Source: Moringa oleifera
Taxonomy: Eukaryota; Streptophyta; Magnoliopsida; Brassicales; Moringaceae
DNA length: 64,000 nucleotides
Direction: 5' to 3'
Assembly (NCBI GenBank): GCA_021397835.1
Contig: JAJFZO010000165.1
Location: forward strand, 186,001 to 250,000
Shown here: positions 60,601 to 64,000 of the stretch, in pieces
How the letters are laid out: each line of letters opens with the position of its first letter
How positions within the stretch are numbered: position 1 is the stretch's first letter
Notes under the pieces: model-generated
Seen by the model: the letters and a program-made list of their open reading frames with translations, nothing else
Database searches by the model: none
Told to the model about the DNA's origin: nothing
Translations under genes and position numbers: made by a program

Positions 60601-63540
60601 GGGTCCAAGATCTAAGGTTTAAGTTTTAGTGTTTAGGATCTAGGGCTTAAGGTTTAGGTTTTAGGGTTTAAGTTTTATAGTTATAAGGTTTTAGGGTCTT
60701 AAGGGTTTTTGTGTTTTAGGATCTAGGTCAAAGGTTTAATGGTCAAGATTCTAGGGTTTAGGGTTTTAGGTCTAAGGATAGGGTTTTGGGATCCATGATA
60801 TAGGGAGTCTATGGTCTAAGTTATAGGTTTTTAGGTTTTAAGGTCTAAGATCTAAGGTTTAACGTCTAAGGTTTAGGGGTCTATGGGTCTAGGGTGCAAG
60901 GTTTAGAGTCCAATGGTCTAGAGTCTAGAGCCTAGGGTTTAAGTTTTATGGTTCTAGGGTTTTAGGGTAGGGTGTATGGTCAAAGGTCTAGGGTCTATGG
61001 TTCAAGGTATAGGGTCTATGTTCTTGGGTTTAGGTTTTAGATTTTAAGAATCTCAGGTTTTACGGTAGGGTGTAGGGCTAGAATCTTGTGTTTTAAGGTA
61101 GGGTATAAGGTCTAGAATCATGGATCTAGGGTTTTGAGGTTTAGAAATTAAGGTCCACGCTTTATGGTTTAGGTTTAGGAATTAGGGTCTAGGGTTTAGT
61201 ATCAAGTGTTTTAAGGTCTAGGATCTAGGACATAGGGTGTAAGGTCTTTAGTCTAAGGTCTGGGGTGCATGGTTTAGGACTAGTGTTTAGGGTTCAGGAT
61301 TTTATGATATATAGTTTTAGGGTCTAAGGTTTTCGACTTTAAGGTAGGGGGTCTAGTATTTTAAGATTTCAAAATTTTATGGTTTTAGGGTCTTGGGATC
61401 TATGTGTAAGGTGTAGGCTCAATCTAGGGTCTAGAGTTTCAAACTTAGAGTTAAAGGTTCTAAGGCCTAGGGTATTGTGTTAAAGGTATAAGGTTTTGGG
61501 ATTCAAGATTTGGGGTTTTGGGTCTGGGGTCTAGATTTTAGGTTTTATTGTTTTATGTTTTTAAGGTCTAAGAATTAGAGTTTAAGGTCTAAGGCCCAAG
61601 GTGTAAAGTTTAAGGTTTAGGGTTTAAGAATATAGGACTTAAAGGTCTAAGGTTTAAGGGTCTAGGGTCCAAGGTCTAGGGTATAGGGTATAATCTAGGT
61701 CTAGTGTATAGGGTTTAGTCTAAGGTCTTTATTTGAGAAATTTGGACTTAAGGCCTAGTTTAAGGTCTATAATTTGAGACCTAAGGTTTTTGGGATTATG
61801 GTACAGGGTTTAAGGTAAGGTTTTAAGGTTTTTGGAATTATGGTACAGGGTTTAAGGTAAGGTTTTAAGGTTAAGGTTAGGGTTAAGGTTCAGGGTTTTA
61901 GGAGAGGCTTTGGGAATTATAGGGTATACGGCTCAAGGTCTAAGGTATATTGTTTAGGGTTTAAAGTATAGGAGTATTGGATCTAGGGTCCTGGGTCCTA
62001 TGTTTGGGGTTTAATGGTATAAGGTCTAGGGTCTAAAGCCTAAGGTTTAGGGTTTATAGAATTAAAGTCTATATGATTTAAGGTCTAAAGCATTAGAGTC
62101 TATGGTCTAGGTTTTAAGTGTCTAAGGCTGCAGGGTTTTAATGTTTTGGGTTTTAGGGTCTAGGATCTAGGTTTAGATTTTTACAGTTTAGGGTTTGGGG
62201 TCTAACTTATAGGAGTTTAGGCTTTAATGTTTAGAGTAAGGGTCTAAAGTTTAGGTTCTAAGGTTTTAGGGTTTAGAGCTTTAGATTTCTAGGTTTTAGG
62301 TTCTAAGGTACAAGATTTCATGGCTTTAAGGTTAAGGATCAAGGTTTCAAGATTTTAGAGTCTAGGGTCTAGTATCTAGAGTTTAGGATTTTAGGGTGTA
62401 GGATTAAGGTCCAAGGATTAGGGTTTTAGGGTCCAAGGCCTAAGATCCAGGGTATAGGGTTTTTGGTCTAGGGTTTTAAGGTTTTAGAGTCTAAGGTCTA
62501 AGGTCTAAAATGTAGGGTCTAGGTCTATGGCTTATGGTTTGCATTTTAGGGTTTGGGGTTTGAGGCCTAAGGGTGTAGGGTCTATGGTCTAAGATCCAAG
62601 GTCTAGGGTCTAAGGTTTATGTTCTAGGGTCCATAGTCTATGTTCTAAGATCTTAGGTCTAGGTTTTAGACTTCACGTATAAGAGTTTAGACTCTAGTGT
62701 TTAGAGTAAGGGTCTAAAGTTTAGGTTCTAAGGTTTTAGGGTTTAGGGTTTTAGAGTTTCTAGGTTTTAGGTTCTAAGGTATAAAATTTCATGGCTTAAA
62801 GGTCAAACATCTAGGTTTTAGGATTTTAGAGTCTAGGGTTAGTATTTAGAGTTTAGGAGACTAGGGTTTAGGATTAAAGTCCAAGGACTATGGTTTTAGG
62901 GTCCAAGGCCTAGGATGCAGGGTGTAAGGTTTTAGGTCTAGGGTTTTAAGGTTTTAAGGTCTAAGGTCGATGACTTATGGTCTGCAATTTAGGATGTAGT
63001 GTCTAGGGTCTAGGGTCTAGAGTCTATGTTCTAAGATCTTAGATCTAGGTTTTAGATTTTTAAGATTGTAGGGTTTAAGGTAGGTGTAGTGTCTAGAGTT
63101 TACGATCTAGAGTCTAACGGTCTAAGGTCGAGTGTCCAAGGTTTTAAGGACTAAGGTTTAAGAATTAGGGTCTAAGGTTTAGAGTCTACGATTTATAAAT
63201 TATGGTTTAGGGTCCAAGTTTAGGGTATATGGTTTGTTGTTCAGGTTCTAAGGTTTAGGGTCTATTATTTGGGATTTATGATCCAGGATTTAAGATCGAG
63301 GGTCTTGGTTAAGATCTAGGATCTTGGGTTTAAGGTTTAAGGTTTAAGGTCTAAAGTCCATGGTATAAAGTCTAAGGTATAGGGTGTAAGATTTTAGGAT
63401 CTATGGTTTTAAGGTCTAAGGTTTTTAGCTTTAGGGTTTAGTGTTTAATGTTTTAAGGTTTTAGGATTTTAGGGTCTAAGATCGAGGGTCTAGGGTTTTA
63501 GGGTCTAAGATTTAGGATTTAAGATTTTAGGGTTTTAAAT
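57601..63540 (+). repeat. Degenerate telomere-like heptamer array (TTTAGGG family)
   Basis: About 5.9 kb in one orientation, made of variants of the plant telomere heptamer: GGTTTAG, GGTCTAG, GGTCTAA, GGATTTA, GGTTTAA. A seven-base register is visible over long runs, for example near 58,960-59,060, with frequent one-base slips. The G-rich strand is the plus strand throughout. Exact TTTAGGG units are scattered among the variants. It is interstitial, because unrelated DNA follows. Confidence 0.9.
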
Positions 63541-64000
63541 AGCAGTGTTAAAAAAAAACAGTCCAAACTAAATTGCAATGAATCAAACCATCTGGTTTTA
63601 TAAATTAATGATCTGAAATAGTTTAAGAAAATACAAACCGCATTAATGCAGTTTAGTCTCTTAAGAAAACATAAACAGTTTGGTTTAAAACCAAACTACA
63701 CCATATTTAATAGAATTTTAGAAGTTTTTTATTCTCTATCACTCTTTCAATGTCCAAGTCCAAGTAATTTCTATTCAAAACTTTTTTTTATAAAAAAAAA
63801 ACCTAATTTGTTATGTAACAAAAGTTACAAACTCTAAAATTTCCACATCTTCATTGTCTCTCTCTATTGGGTTACCTTTCATTCGTAAGGAATTATGTCT
63901 AATCAACCTTAAATATTGATAAACTTTGAACTTCAAATTGATTACAATTGATATTTGAATTATTTTAATTCATAGTACGTTGATGTTGCTTGATATTTAC
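63541..64000. mobile_element. Possible hAT-like MITE end and flank
   Basis: Directly after the array comes CAGTGTTAAAAAAAAAC at 63,543, like the CAGTG-type ends of some plant hAT-derived elements. AAACC/GGTTT phrases follow, with an inverted repeat at 63,677-63,697 (arms AGTTTGGTTT and AAACCAAACT, one-base centre). The other end lies outside the window. No gene. Confidence 0.35.

Noticed and set aside
57601..63540. CRISPR-like or tandem gene array
   Set aside because: There is no spacer-repeat alternation. The register is about 7 nt and degenerate, as in plant telomere repeat.

Overview
The window is nuclear DNA of a flowering plant, probably a eudicot. It is AT-rich, its gene pieces have introns, it carries large insertions of plant mitochondrial DNA, and it ends in a long array of degenerate TTTAGGG-type plant telomere repeat. 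I found no gene that is clearly complete. It reads as a patchwork of duplicated, truncated or decayed pieces: mitochondrial atp8-cox3-sdh4, cohesin SMC3, a zinc-type alcohol dehydrogenase, a ferritin first exon with its promoter, transportin-1 and Ty1/copia.

Region 1 (1 to about 36,117) is a composite segment present three times in the same orientation. Unit 1 (1-14,633) holds about 8.1 kb of mitochondrial DNA (minus-strand atp8, cox3 and sdh4 pseudogenes, with an embedded copia fragment), an AT-rich spacer ending in an alcohol-dehydrogenase fragment, the 5' half of an SMC3 pseudogene on the minus strand, and more AT-rich DNA. Unit 2 (14,634-about 32,370) repeats this with a shortened spacer and 3.5 kb of extra sequence that carries further SMC3 exons. 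Unit 3 (about 32,371-36,117) has only the right end of the mitochondrial part, the spacer with the dehydrogenase fragment, and a 600-bp block shared with unit 2.

Region 2 (36,118-39,600) is AT-rich and then abruptly GC-richer. It holds a ferritin promoter with an IDRS-like element and a G-box, followed by an intact-looking ferritin exon 1 with no later ferritin exon behind it. Unassigned exon-like segments follow.

Region 3 (39,600-48,120) is a transportin-1 (TRN1, karyopherin beta-2) pseudogene in which one two-exon segment is repeated eight times in tandem with a period of about 1.02 kb. The next two transportin exons occur once. From 48,120 to 56,400 lies AT-rich, intron-like DNA with small duplications and a few short exon-like islands.

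Region 4 (56,400-64,000) is 1.2 kb of extremely T-rich low-complexity DNA, then about 5.9 kb of degenerate heptamer telomere-like repeat in one orientation, then about 460 bp with a possible hAT-like transposon end. Nothing here forms a working pathway. The interest lies in how the pieces were captured and amplified.
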